From JABWBR01 sp036741235 (GTDB taxonomy: Bacteria; Bacteroidota; Bacteroidia; Chitinophagales; Saprospiraceae), in assembly GCA_036741235.1 (NCBI GenBank), contig DAINSQ010000172.1, positions 1 through 9,921 on the forward strand: DNA of 9,921 nucleotides. The letters run 5' to 3'. Both the position numbers and the translations under genes were made by a program. Positions 1 through 5,911 of the stretch are shown here, in pieces. The notes under the pieces were generated by a model that saw only the letters and a list, made by a program, of their open reading frames with translations, was not told the origin of the DNA and did not search any database. Position 1 is the stretch's first letter. Every line of letters starts with the position of its first letter.

Positions 1-215
1 TTACCCTTTTGCGGGGGCGTGTCAGAATCACGGATTACGCGGATTTTTGGGATTCCACGGAGGGCTTTCGTTTGTCATGCTCGAAGAGCATCTATCACGT
101 CATGCCGGATATAGTCTTTTCTCCTTCAACCCTGGGCTTCCGCCCGGGGACTTTGTCAAAGGTCGCAAAGTCGTCGTTTCGACTCCGCTCTTTGGCTCTG
201 AATAGACTGAGTTTG
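1..215. repeat. Gene-free mosaic of short repeats and hairpins
   Basis: No convincing coding region is visible. The stretch is built of short repetitive pieces. At 29-61 a GGATT-containing unit recurs with period 9 (CACGGATTA, CGCGGATTT, TTGGGATTC, CACGGA). At 77-91 there is a perfect hairpin ATGCTC-GAA-GAGCAT, with GTCATG repeated directly at 74 and 99. At 130-149 an 8-bp stem with one G-T wobble (CCCTGGGC / GCCCGGGG) encloses TTCC. At 149-155 and 166-172 lies the inverted pair GACTTTG / CAAAGTC. At 178-190 is TTCGACTCCGCTC, which recurs beyond the gap at 530-542. Such fragments look like remains of intergenic repeat families rather than a gene end. Family identity cannot be settled from one window. 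Confidence 0.6.
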
Positions 216-217
216 AG

Positions 218-236
218 GGTGAGAGGGTGGGAGGGT
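218..236 (+). repeat. Octamer array GGTGAGAG-type, cut by the gap
   Basis: Two full 8-bp units (GGTGAGAG, GGTGGGAG) and the start of a third run directly into the N run. The unit is the same as that found after the stop codons of two genes further right, at 3527 and 4309. No gene ends here: in the frame that would use its TGA there is another TGA six bases upstream. The array may continue inside the gap. Confidence 0.65.
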
Positions 237-489
237 NNNNNNNNNNNNNNNNNNNNNNNNNNNNNNNNNNNNNNNNNNNNNNNNNNNNNNNNNNNNNNNN
301 NNNNNNNNNNNNNNNNNNNNNNNNNNNNNNNNNNNNNNNNNNNNNNNNNNNNNNNNNNNNNNNNNNNNNNNNNNNNNNNNNNNNNNNNNNNNNNNNNNNN
401 NNNNNNNNNNNNNNNNNNNNNNNNNNNNNNNNNNNNNNNNNNNNNNNNNNNNNNNNNNNNNNNNNNNNNNNNNNNNNNNNNNNNNNNNN
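237..489. other. Assembly gap (253 N)
   Basis: Unknown bases from 237 to 489. The gap is flanked on the left by a G-rich octamer array and lies close to a C-rich octamer array at 561-608, so a collapsed or unassembled repeat is the likely cause. Reading frames that appear to cross it are artefacts of translating N. Its true length may differ from the number of N. Confidence 0.98.
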
Positions 490-529
490 GTGCCCTTGCT
501 CGCACAGTCGCCCGCCCGGGATCGGTCGC

Positions 530-542
530 TTCGACTCCGCTC
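530..542 (+). repeat. Second copy of TTCGACTCCGCTC
   Basis: This is an exact 13-bp direct copy of 178-190, on the other side of the assembly gap, both followed by unrelated sequence. It supports the reading that the two flanks belong to a dispersed intergenic repeat family. Confidence 0.6.
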
Positions 543-560
543 AACGACCGGCAAAAATCG

Positions 561-608
561 CCCCCTCTCCCCCTCGCCCCCTCGCCCCCTCGCCCCCTCG
601 CCCCTCCC
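561..608 (+). repeat. C-rich octamer tandem array
   Basis: Six consecutive 8-bp units: CCCCCTCT, then four exact CCCCCTCG copies (569-600), then the degenerate CCCCTCCC. It lies about 50 bp upstream of the GH13-like gene. On the opposite strand the unit reads CGAGGGGG, resembling the purine-rich octamers at 218 and 3527 but without their TGA. No promoter or coding function is evident. Confidence 0.85.
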
Positions 609-649
609 GGCACGGATAAAAAAATTCCCACCAAAATCTCCAAAGCCAT

Positions 650-657
650 TAGTTTTG
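650..657 (+). promoter_or_regulatory. Candidate Bacteroidota -7 box (TAGTTTTG)
   Basis: The sequence matches the Bacteroidota sigma-ABfr -7 consensus TAnnTTTG exactly. No TTG is present 19-21 bp upstream, so the -33 element is missing. It sits only four bases before the ATG at 662. If it is active, the transcript would begin at about that ATG, making the mRNA leaderless, or the true start would be the in-frame ATG at 719. Confidence 0.35.
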
Positions 658-661
658 TAAC

Positions 662-2668
662 ATGACCAATTCAACAGACGCTTATCGCCTCTCCCGGCAA
701 TCTTTTATCAGCGGCGTGATGCCCGCGGAGGTGCTCCGTTGGCCGGCGCAGGACATACTGGATCTGCTCGAAGCCCGCTATGGCAAAGGGCCGGTGGGCC
801 GAGCCCTACAGCCCCAAGAGGCCGTAGGCAGTCCCCTCGCGGGACTACATAACGGCCATTGGCTCCGCAGTACCAACATGGTCGGCGTCAACGTGCGCAC
901 CATCGGCAGCTTTTGGCAGGCGGTGAAATACGCGCTTACGTTGCCCGGCTGCCAGTCGGCGGTGCACCTGCTGCCGTTTTGGGAACCGGGGGTGGTGGAC
1001 AGCCTCTACGGCATGTCCTCCTGGCGGATTAATGCCGAGTTTTTTAGCGAAGAGCTGGCCTCGGCCCAGCCCCACCTGGATACCGTAGAAAAACAACTCA
1101 AGGTTGTCGTCAATCTGCTGCACCTCATGGGCAAGGCAGTGGGCATGGACGTCATACCCCATACCGACCGCTATGCCGAAATCGTGCTGGCCAATCCCGG
1201 CTTTTTTGAGTGGCTGCAACGCAAAGACAAGGAAATTGTAGACCACTCCGCCGACTTGTACCGCGCCGTCGAACGGGCTGTTTTGCACTGGTTAGCCGTA
1301 AAAGGCGGCGCCGTGCCGGGGTTAACCTGGCCCGACGACCCCCTGGCGTTTTTCGGCCACGGTTTTGGTGAAAATAACCGCATGCGCGTTTTATTTGGCG
1401 AAAGCCAAAATGCACAAACCCGCAATCAGCGCCGCAACCAACTCGTGCAATGGCTCTACGACAAAGGCTACGAACCCGTGCCGGCCACGATGGCCCCGCC
1501 CTACCGCGGGCTGGAGGTAGACCCTTCTGACAAGGCCAAAACCACCGACAGCGAAGGCCGCGTGTGGCGCGATTACCGAATTAGCAAGCCGGAACCGATG
1601 TCGCGGGTATTCGGGCCGCTTTCCCGCTACCAATTCTACGAAGCCCTCGACGATAACCGCGAGTGGGCTATCGACTTTTCGCGACCGCGCAAGAAGGTCT
1701 GGGACTACGTCTGCGAAGCCTATGCCGAGGTAGCCCGCACCTATAATTTAGATTTCATGCGCGGCGATATGTCGCACGTGCAGATGCGCCCGGAAGGCGT
1801 GCCTTTGGAAGTAGATGGTTACTACGACATCCACAAGGCCGTCAAGGCCCGCGTGCGCGAAGAAAAACCCTGGTTCGGCTACTTCGCCGAGACCTTCCTG
1901 GCTGCACCCGGGGTGATGGCTTACGGCGACGAAGTCGACCACCTCGAACAAGCCGACGCCGACGCCACCCTGGGCGACTTGCAGTCGATGGTGGTAGGCA
2001 GCCCTGTATTTATGCAGCAATTCCGTTGGTACCTCGACATCCTGGCCACGCGGCGGGTGGCGCCCTGTTTTACCCTGATGACCGGCGACAAAGACGACCC
2101 CCGATTCGACGAGTTTTACCTGTCGGGCAACGAGGCCAGGTTGTTTATCGGCTTGTTCCTCACCGATATGCCCAGCTATATGGCCCTGGGGTTTGAGTGC
2201 AGGGACCCGCATCCCACGCCCGCGCCCAACGAACATTATACCAAGCTGTATGTGTTTAAATTAAATGAGGGCGACAAGGCGACCCGCGGGCCCTACGTGT
2301 GGGGAAGTAACAAAGCGCTATTCGAGTACCTCACGAGGCTGAGGCTGCTGGCTGAGCAAATTTTACCCGAAATTGCCGGAGCGCGTACCCAATGGTTGCT
2401 GCCGCCCGATCCCACTGCCGGCAACAAGTTGATTGCCTGGACGCAGGCGGAAAATCCGCGTTATGTATTTGTGGCAAATTTGAATCTGGAAAAAACGCTT
2501 CAAAATGGCAAACTACCGGCCTTGCCACAGCGGCCAGGGGCGGTGTTGCAGCCAGTAGCACAGTTGTTGTCTGGTAAAACGCAACAGGAATTGCCTTTCA
2601 ACGGTATTCAATACCAGCTTCCCGACCTGGCGGCTGGGGAAGTGGGATTATGGCGGGTTTTGGCTTAG
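662..2668 (+). CDS. Alpha-amylase-like (GH13-type barrel) protein
   Basis: A 668-residue protein without a signal peptide, so probably cytoplasmic. Its motifs follow the order of the GH13 (alpha-amylase) family. Residues 101-130 (VHLLPFWEPG, then YGMSSWRIN) match the barrel start. GMDVIPHTDR at 161-170 resembles conserved region I. DFMRGD at 364-369 fits region II (R-x-D), giving Asp369 as candidate nucleophile. FAET at 408-411 gives Glu410 as candidate acid/base. TGDKDDPR at 474-481 sits where region IV (NHDxxR) belongs, with Lys in place of the usual His. Residues from about 580 look like the C-terminal beta domain. The retained carboxylates suggest a glucan- or sugar-active enzyme, but the divergence leaves substrate and even activity open. 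The in-frame Met20 (ATG at 719) is a possible alternative start. No carbohydrate genes adjoin it. Confidence 0.75.
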   Translation: MTNSTDAYRLSRQSFISGVMPAEVLRWPAQDILDLLEARYGKGPVGRALQPQEAVGSPLAGLHNGHWLRSTNMVGVNVRTIGSFWQAVKYALTLPGCQSAVHLLPFWEPGVVDSLYGMSSWRINAEFFSEELASAQPHLDTVEKQLKVVVNLLHLMGKAVGMDVIPHTDRYAEIVLANPGFFEWLQRKDKEIVDHSADLYRAVERAVLHWLAVKGGAVPGLTWPDDPLAFFGHGFGENNRMRVLFGESQNAQTRNQRRNQLVQWLYDKGYEPVPATMAPPYRGLEVDPSDKAKTTDSEGRVWRDYRISKPEPMSRVFGPLSRYQFYEALDDNREWAIDFSRPRKKVWDYVCEAYAEVARTYNLDFMRGDMSHVQMRPEGVPLEVDGYYDIHKAVKARVREEKPWFGYFAETFLAAPGVMAYGDEVDHLEQADADATLGDLQSMVVGSPVFMQQFRWYLDILATRRVAPCFTLMTGDKDDPRFDEFYLSGNEARLFIGLFLTDMPSYMALGFECRDPHPTPAPNEHYTKLYVFKLNEGDKATRGPYVWGSNKALFEYLTRLRLLAEQILPEIAGARTQWLLPPDPTAGNKLIAWTQAENPRYVFVANLNLEKTLQNGKLPALPQRPGAVLQPVAQLLSGKTQQELPFNGIQYQLPDLAAGEVGLWRVLA

Positions 2669-2673
2669 TTTTA

Positions 2674-2740
2674 TTTTACCACAGAGTTAAACGGAGTAAA
2701 ACGGAGTGCCACAGAGTTAAATAAAAACGCTGTGGTAAAA
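2674..2740. repeat. Inverted element with TTTTACCACAG ends
   Basis: Perfect 11-bp arms, TTTTACCACAG at 2674-2684 and CTGTGGTAAAA at 2730-2740, enclose 45 bp. The interior carries a 13-bp direct repeat CCACAGAGTTAAA (2679-2691 and 2709-2721), and AGT recurs every 10 bp (2685, 2695, 2705, 2715). It fills the spacer between the GH13-like and PhzF-like genes. It shares GAGTTAAACGGAGTA and CCACAGAG with the element at 7081-7167. The U-tract is on the wrong side of the stem for a classical intrinsic terminator on either strand. Confidence 0.75.
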
Positions 2741-2751
2741 AAATAAATAAC

Positions 2752-3531
2752 ATGAGACTCTATCAGGTAGACGCCTTCACCAATCGCCGCTTTGGCGGCA
2801 ACCCGGCGGCTGTATGCCCGCTGGAAAGCTGGATAACCGACGAACTAATGCAGCAGATAGCCATGGAGAACAACCTGTCGGAAACCGCCTTTTTTGTGCC
2901 GCGCCCCGATGGCGACTACGACCTGCGCTGGTTTACCCCCGTTGCCGAAGTCGACTTGTGCGGGCATGCCACCCTGGCCACGGCCCACGTATTGTACCGA
3001 CATTTGGGGTACTCAAAGGAAAAAATCGGCTTCCACACCCGCAGTGGGTTGCTCACCGTGCAGCAGTCGGGCGAGGGTTACCTCATGGATTTCCCTGCCG
3101 ATCGCATCGAACTGGCGCCTGCGCCTGCCATCCTGGCTGAGGCGCTCGGGGCTGAGCCGCTGGAAGTGTGGAAAGGCCGCGAAGATTACCTGGTCGTGTT
3201 GCCAACTGAAGCCGACGTAGCTGCGTTGCGCCCCGATTTTCGCAAATTAACGGCGTTGGGAGGCCGGGGCGTGCTGGTTACTGCCCCGGGCGACAACCAC
3301 GACTTTGTATCGCGTTGCTTTTTTCCCGCCTACGGTATCGATGAAGACCCCGTGACGGGCTCTGCACACACTACGATGACCCCCTACTGGGCCTCCCGCC
3401 TGGGAAAAACGGAGTTGCACGCCCGGCAAATTTCAGCCCGCACGGGCGAGGTGGGCTGCCATCTCAAAGGAGACCGAGTGGAATTGACGGGACAGGCCGT
3501 GACGTTTATGACGGGGGAGGTACTGGGGTGA
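2752..3531 (+). CDS. PhzF-family isomerase/epimerase-like protein
   Basis: At 259 residues this is close to the usual length of the PhzF/YddE family, which has the two-lobed diaminopimelate-epimerase-like fold. Visible hallmarks are the N-terminal VDAFTNRRFGGNPAAV (6-21), SETAF (43-47) with Glu44 in the position of the catalytic glutamate of PhzF, LCGHAT (69-74), and the second-lobe motif DEDPVTGSAH (197-206). Family members act on small molecules, for example trans-2,3-dihydro-3-hydroxyanthranilate in phenazine synthesis, but most bacterial homologues have no known substrate. No phenazine genes are nearby, so a phenazine role is not supported. The ATG at 2752 follows an A-rich leader and begins the family's typical N-terminus. 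The TGA stop at 3529-3531 is part of the first unit of an octamer array. Confidence 0.93.
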   Translation: MRLYQVDAFTNRRFGGNPAAVCPLESWITDELMQQIAMENNLSETAFFVPRPDGDYDLRWFTPVAEVDLCGHATLATAHVLYRHLGYSKEKIGFHTRSGLLTVQQSGEGYLMDFPADRIELAPAPAILAEALGAEPLEVWKGREDYLVVLPTEADVAALRPDFRKLTALGGRGVLVTAPGDNHDFVSRCFFPAYGIDEDPVTGSAHTTMTPYWASRLGKTELHARQISARTGEVGCHLKGDRVELTGQAVTFMTGEVLG

Positions 3532-3580
3532 GAGGGTGAGAGGGGGGGAGGGTGAGAGGGGGGAGGGAGAGAGGGAGGGA
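3527..3580 (+). repeat. GGTGAGAG octamer array overlapping a stop codon
   Basis: Units start at 3527, 3535, 3543 and 3551 (GGTGAGAG, GGTGAGAG, GGGGGGAG, GGTGAGAG) and decay into G/A-rich sequence to about 3580. The first unit contains the TGA that ends the PhzF-like gene (GGG-TGA-GAG). The array lies on the gene's sense strand, so it is transcribed as a purine-rich 3' end. No hairpin is apparent. Confidence 0.8.
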
Positions 3581-3680
3581 TTTGGGGAACTTAAAGCATG
3601 GGCTGAGATGTTTTTATATTGATAATAGGATAGCCAAAGCAGATATTGAAGTATTATTTTTTCATATTATCTAATCGCTT

Positions 3681-4271
3681 ATGGATCAGTATCAGGAACT
3701 ATTTGATGAAGCTGCAAAAAAAGAAAGCAGAGCCAGAAATAATGGAAAAGCCTCGGGGTTCATTTCCGGGTTTACGGTTACAATATGGGGGAGTATTATA
3801 TGGGTTGGAGGCTCATACTTCGTCACTGACCCATCGCCGGATGCTACGGCAATTGAAGACGTGATATTGCCTTCTTTTTATGGGTTGTTGGCTTTGGGAA
3901 TACTGCTTTTTTTAATTTTTTTTTATAATTCCATATTTTCAAAAGAGGATACGGTTAGTTTGGAAAAGATTAAAAATGAGGGTATTAGAGAAATCGTAAC
4001 TACTTCCTATGAACAAAACTATTATAAATACCTTACTGCCGGGGTGGGTTGTGCTGTAATCATTTTCTGCACAACCTTCTATTTTGGATGGCATGGATTG
4101 TATAAGGCAGGGTCACAATTATGGGATACCCCTGTACTTTTTCATATTTACAGAGGTATCCACATCGTTTTTTCCTTTGTACTCCTGTATTATTTGAGGC
4201 GAGAAGACAAAAAGGAAGGGTATTCGACCGACTGGTATACGGAGACCGGCCGAGCGAGGCCAAAAATATAA
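3681..4271 (+). CDS. Four-helix membrane protein, function unknown
   Basis: The family of this 196-residue protein is not recognised. A polar, charged N-terminus (1-25, KKESRARNNGK) is followed by hydrophobic segments at about 27-48, 62-83, 117-136 and 154-172, predicting four inner-membrane helices. There is a charged loop between helices 2 and 3 (about 86-116) and a basic tail (RREDKKEG and onward). No signal peptide or catalytic motif is seen. The gene and its leader are clearly richer in A and T than the flanking genes, with AT-ending codons and T-runs, which suggests separate acquisition or relaxed selection. The ATG at 3681 directly precedes a well-formed N-terminus. It converges with the gene at 4305-4754, and an octamer array lies between them. 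Confidence 0.7.
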   Translation: MDQYQELFDEAAKKESRARNNGKASGFISGFTVTIWGSIIWVGGSYFVTDPSPDATAIEDVILPSFYGLLALGILLFLIFFYNSIFSKEDTVSLEKIKNEGIREIVTTSYEQNYYKYLTAGVGCAVIIFCTTFYFGWHGLYKAGSQLWDTPVLFHIYRGIHIVFSFVLLYYLRREDKKEGYSTDWYTETGRARPKI

Positions 4272-4277
4272 TAAAAA

Positions 4278-4309
4278 GTCTCTCCCTCTCACTCTCCCAC
4301 ACTCTCACC
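4278..4309 (-). repeat. Octamer array overlapping the stop of the 149-residue protein
   Basis: Read on the minus strand, the units are GGTGAGAG (4309-4302), TGTGGGAG, AGTGAGAG and GGAGAGAC, each 8 bp. The TGA in the first unit is the stop codon of the minus-strand gene, in the phase GGG-TGA-GAG. This is exactly the arrangement at the end of the PhzF-like gene. The array lies between two convergent genes. Confidence 0.8.
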
Positions 4310-4754
4310 CTCTTATCCAGGCTTCCAGCAGCGCCCGGGCCTGCTCGGCGGTATCAGTGGACAACTCCAGGGCAATCACCAGTTCGGGGATAGGATCGAG
4401 CGTTTTGGCGGGGTCGTCGGGGGTGGGTCGCAGGGCGGGGTCGAGCTCGGCGGCAGGCCAGGAATCTTCCCAGTAGTCGAAGCGGGCCTGATCCGGTTCA
4501 GTGGCTATAAATTGAATAATGCGTACCAGTTTGTGTTGTTGAGGGAAATAGGCGTCAAAAATCGGGTTGCCGCTCAGGTCTTTCTTTCCGCCTGGCAGTT
4601 TATTGTTGTAATAGCGTTGAAAAGCGATATTTTTCGAAGAAAACAGCGCTTCAAAATGCATTTGCCAGAAGCTCTCCGCCAGTTGGTACACTTCGGGATC
4701 TTCCAGGAAAGCGGGGAACAAAACCCCTCGCGATGGATTTAGTCGATTAGCCAT
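4305..4754 (-). CDS. Hypothetical soluble protein, 149 aa
   Basis: The family is not recognised. The protein has no signal peptide or membrane segment. The first 80 residues are aromatic-rich and look folded (EVYQLAESFWQMHFEALF at 21-38, DAYFPQQHKLVRIIQFIA at 67-84). A proline- and aspartate-rich acidic stretch follows (about 99-122), then a helical C-terminus (ELSTDTAEQARALLEAWIRG). Its ATG at 4754 lies inside the end of the upstream gene, overlapping it by 16 bp in another frame, so translation is probably coupled and the two products may work together. The last codons (ATA-AGA-GGG-TGA) run into an octamer repeat, so the C-terminal Arg-Gly and the stop may derive from the repeat. Confidence 0.75.
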   Translation of the reverse strand: MANRLNPSRGVLFPAFLEDPEVYQLAESFWQMHFEALFSSKNIAFQRYYNNKLPGGKKDLSGNPIFDAYFPQQHKLVRIIQFIATEPDQARFDYWEDSWPAAELDPALRPTPDDPAKTLDPIPELVIALELSTDTAEQARALLEAWIRG

Positions 4755-5083
4755 ATTGCAACCAAAATTAAGATAATTAATGCGATAAAAGCCGTGCCGC
4801 CCCAGATTTCGATATCAACCCGCAGTCCTTTTCCCTGCGTACTCAAAAAACTTCTGCGTTGCGGCGCGTCGAGGCCGCCCTGCGCGCCGTCGATAAAACG
4901 CGCGGCGTCTTCAAATGATTTCCGTCTTTGTTCTTGTTCTTGCGGTGAAAGCCTACTTTTGAGTAAATCCAGCAGGCTTTTTCCCTGTTGTTTGGTCAGC
5001 GGCTCGTCCTGGTTCCAGCGCTCCGAAACTTCCAGTCCGCCTCCTTGCGCCTGAATGCGCCCCCTGTGTTTTTTTTTGTGCAT
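4739..5083 (-). CDS. Small tail-anchored membrane protein, 114 aa
   Basis: The family is not recognised. A very basic N-terminus (MHKKKHRGRIQ) is followed by a hydrophilic, charged, probably helical middle with a Gln/Glu/Arg-rich patch (LSPQEQEQRRKSFEDAARFI, 45-64). A single hydrophobic helix at about 93-112 (WGGTAFIALIILILVAIWLI) is followed by only two residues. This predicts a cytoplasmic domain anchored by its extreme C-terminus. It is the first gene of a two-gene unit, and its TAA lies 16 bp inside the following gene. A Bacteroidota-type promoter lies about 150 bp upstream at 5236-5266, with a potentially folded leader between. The ATG at 5083 is preceded by A-rich sequence on its strand. 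Confidence 0.75.
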   Translation of the reverse strand: MHKKKHRGRIQAQGGGLEVSERWNQDEPLTKQQGKSLLDLLKSRLSPQEQEQRRKSFEDAARFIDGAQGGLDAPQRRSFLSTQGKGLRVDIEIWGGTAFIALIILILVAIWLID

Positions 5084-5095
5084 GTGTTTCCGTTT

Positions 5096-5216
5096 TTGGC
5101 TACCAAAAAATCAATACAATACGCTTCCCCAGGCGTGCGCCCGGCAGTCCGGTATGCGAATGTTATCCAGAAAAAGTGTGAACGGCCGGGTATTACCGCA
5201 GCCAGGTGGTAGCCAA
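5096..5216 (-). promoter_or_regulatory. Possible structured 5' leader of the 5083-4305 unit
   Basis: Perfect 9-bp complementary ends (TTGGCTACC at 5096-5104 on the plus strand, GGTAGCCAA at 5208-5216) enclose about 100 bp. The minus-strand RNA expected from the promoter at 5236-5266 would begin near 5230 and contain both arms. Inside, on the minus strand, CCGGGC-GCAC-GCCTGG can form a 6-bp stem with one wobble pair. No known riboswitch or small-RNA family was recognised. The second arm ends 12 bp before the ATG, so closing the stem could affect initiation. The structure is inferred by eye and not computed. Confidence 0.35.
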
Positions 5217-5235
5217 CACGAAATGATTTATGCTA

Positions 5236-5266
5236 CAAATATAACAATGTGATTTCAATTACGCAA
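5236..5266 (-). promoter_or_regulatory. Bacteroidota promoter (TTG-N20-TATATTTG)
   Basis: On the minus strand, TTG (5266-5264) is followed after exactly 20 bases by TATATTTG (5243-5236). This matches the Bacteroidota consensus of a -33 TTTG/TTG box and a -7 TAnnTTTG box spaced about 19-21 bp. The predicted transcript starts near 5230 and reads through the leader into the gene at 5083. It is the best-formed promoter in the window. Confidence 0.7.
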
Positions 5267-5289
5267 GTATTTTGTTGTTTTTTTGTTTT

Positions 5290-5321
5290 TCTATAAATCT
5301 ATAAACTCATAAACTTATAAA
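5290..5321 (+). repeat. AT-rich octamer tandem array
   Basis: Four contiguous 8-bp units, TCTATAAA, TCTATAAA, CTCATAAA and CTTATAAA, lie in the spacer between divergent genes, upstream of the promoter at 5236-5266. The period equals that of the G- and C-rich arrays elsewhere in the window although the sequence is unrelated. An upstream AT-rich element for transcription is possible but not shown. The rest of 5322-5458 is AT-rich with no clear promoter box for the gene at 5459. Confidence 0.7.
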
Positions 5322-5458
5322 GTTACATTGATTTTCAATAAAATACAACATCATTTATCATCTATAACCTTGATTTTAGCTAAAGCCTGACGGGGGAAAA
5401 AAGTGCGAAATTAGGGGGCGTTGTAAGTATCGTTTATTTTCACCAAAATTCGTCTGTC

Positions 5459-5848
5459 ATGAAAAAAATAGTTGAAAAGTGGATTGAAGTGAAGAAGTTT
5501 GCCTTCAGCCTCGATGGCGACATGGATCGCTTCATGGCCCTTACATTGGTAGACAAAGACGAACTGTTCAAGAAAGTGGAGATTTTCTTCATGTTTAAGG
5601 AAAAACCGATCGTTCCGGAATACAAGTACGTACCTGAATTAAAAATGTTGAAACTGGTACTTCCCGCCCAGAATTTCTTCGACTATCTCACTATGCTCAA
5701 AACGGAAAAACCCTGTTTCATCAATTTCAAATATGATATGATGATGCCGGAAAAACTGCCGTATATCATGAGCTTCCGCCTCACCAACCTCGGCGAGCCG
5801 ATTTTTATGTCAGAAAAGATGGTTGAAGTAGAGAAGGCGGTGTTATAG
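5459..5848 (+). CDS. Hypothetical protein, 129 aa
   Basis: The family is not recognised. The protein is lysine- and methionine-rich (MKKIVEKWIEVKKFAF at the start, KYDMMMPEKL at 91-100). It alternates hydrophobic beta-like stretches (KKVEIFFMF 38-46, KMLKLVLPA 62-70) with a likely helix at 72-82, and looks like a small cytoplasmic alpha/beta protein. No signal peptide, membrane helix or recognisable catalytic motif is present. Base composition and codon use resemble a native gene, and the reading frame has no strong competitor. It is a single-gene unit, divergent from the 5083-4305 pair and convergent with the aminotransferase-like gene, with a repeat hairpin directly after its TAG stop. Confidence 0.75.
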   Translation: MKKIVEKWIEVKKFAFSLDGDMDRFMALTLVDKDELFKKVEIFFMFKEKPIVPEYKYVPELKMLKLVLPAQNFFDYLTMLKTEKPCFINFKYDMMMPEKLPYIMSFRLTNLGEPIFMSEKMVEVEKAVL

Positions 5849-5850
5849 GA

Positions 5851-5911
5851 GGTTGTGGGTTGTGGGTTGTCGGTTCTATATAACCGACAACCGATAACCC
5901 AGAACTGACAA
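5851..5911. repeat. Hairpin and heptamer repeat between convergent genes
   Basis: GGTTGTG is repeated with period 7 (5851-5875). Its last part forms a perfect 11-bp stem, GGTTGTCGGTT (5865-5875) with AACCGACAACC (5882-5892), around a 6-base loop. A looser complementary tail runs to ACAAC at 5911. It fills the whole spacer between the stops at 5848 and 5913. The stem could end transcription from both sides, but no U-tract follows it on either strand, so an intrinsic terminator is not proven. Confidence 0.65.

Noticed and set aside
9..674. Several open frames crossing the N run on both strands
   Set aside because: They exist only because N translates as unknown; the readable parts are low-complexity repeats with no protein-like composition.
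845..2561. Long antisense frames inside the GH13-like gene (for example 845-1288 and 1748-2236, minus)
   Set aside because: They are shadows of a GC-rich coding frame; the plus frame carries ordered family motifs and the antisense proteins are Gly/His/Val-rich without domains.
2752..3531. Phenazine biosynthesis locus
   Set aside because: Only a PhzF-family protein is present; no other phz-type genes flank it, and the family is broad.
5084..5230. Known RNA family (SRP RNA, cobalamin riboswitch, 6S RNA)
   Set aside because: The conserved sequence blocks of these families were looked for on both strands and not found; the closed stem alone is not diagnostic.
5365..5372. Plus-strand -7 box TAACCTTG for the gene at 5459
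   Set aside because: It has one mismatch to TAnnTTTG and no TTG at the required spacing; too weak to list as a feature.
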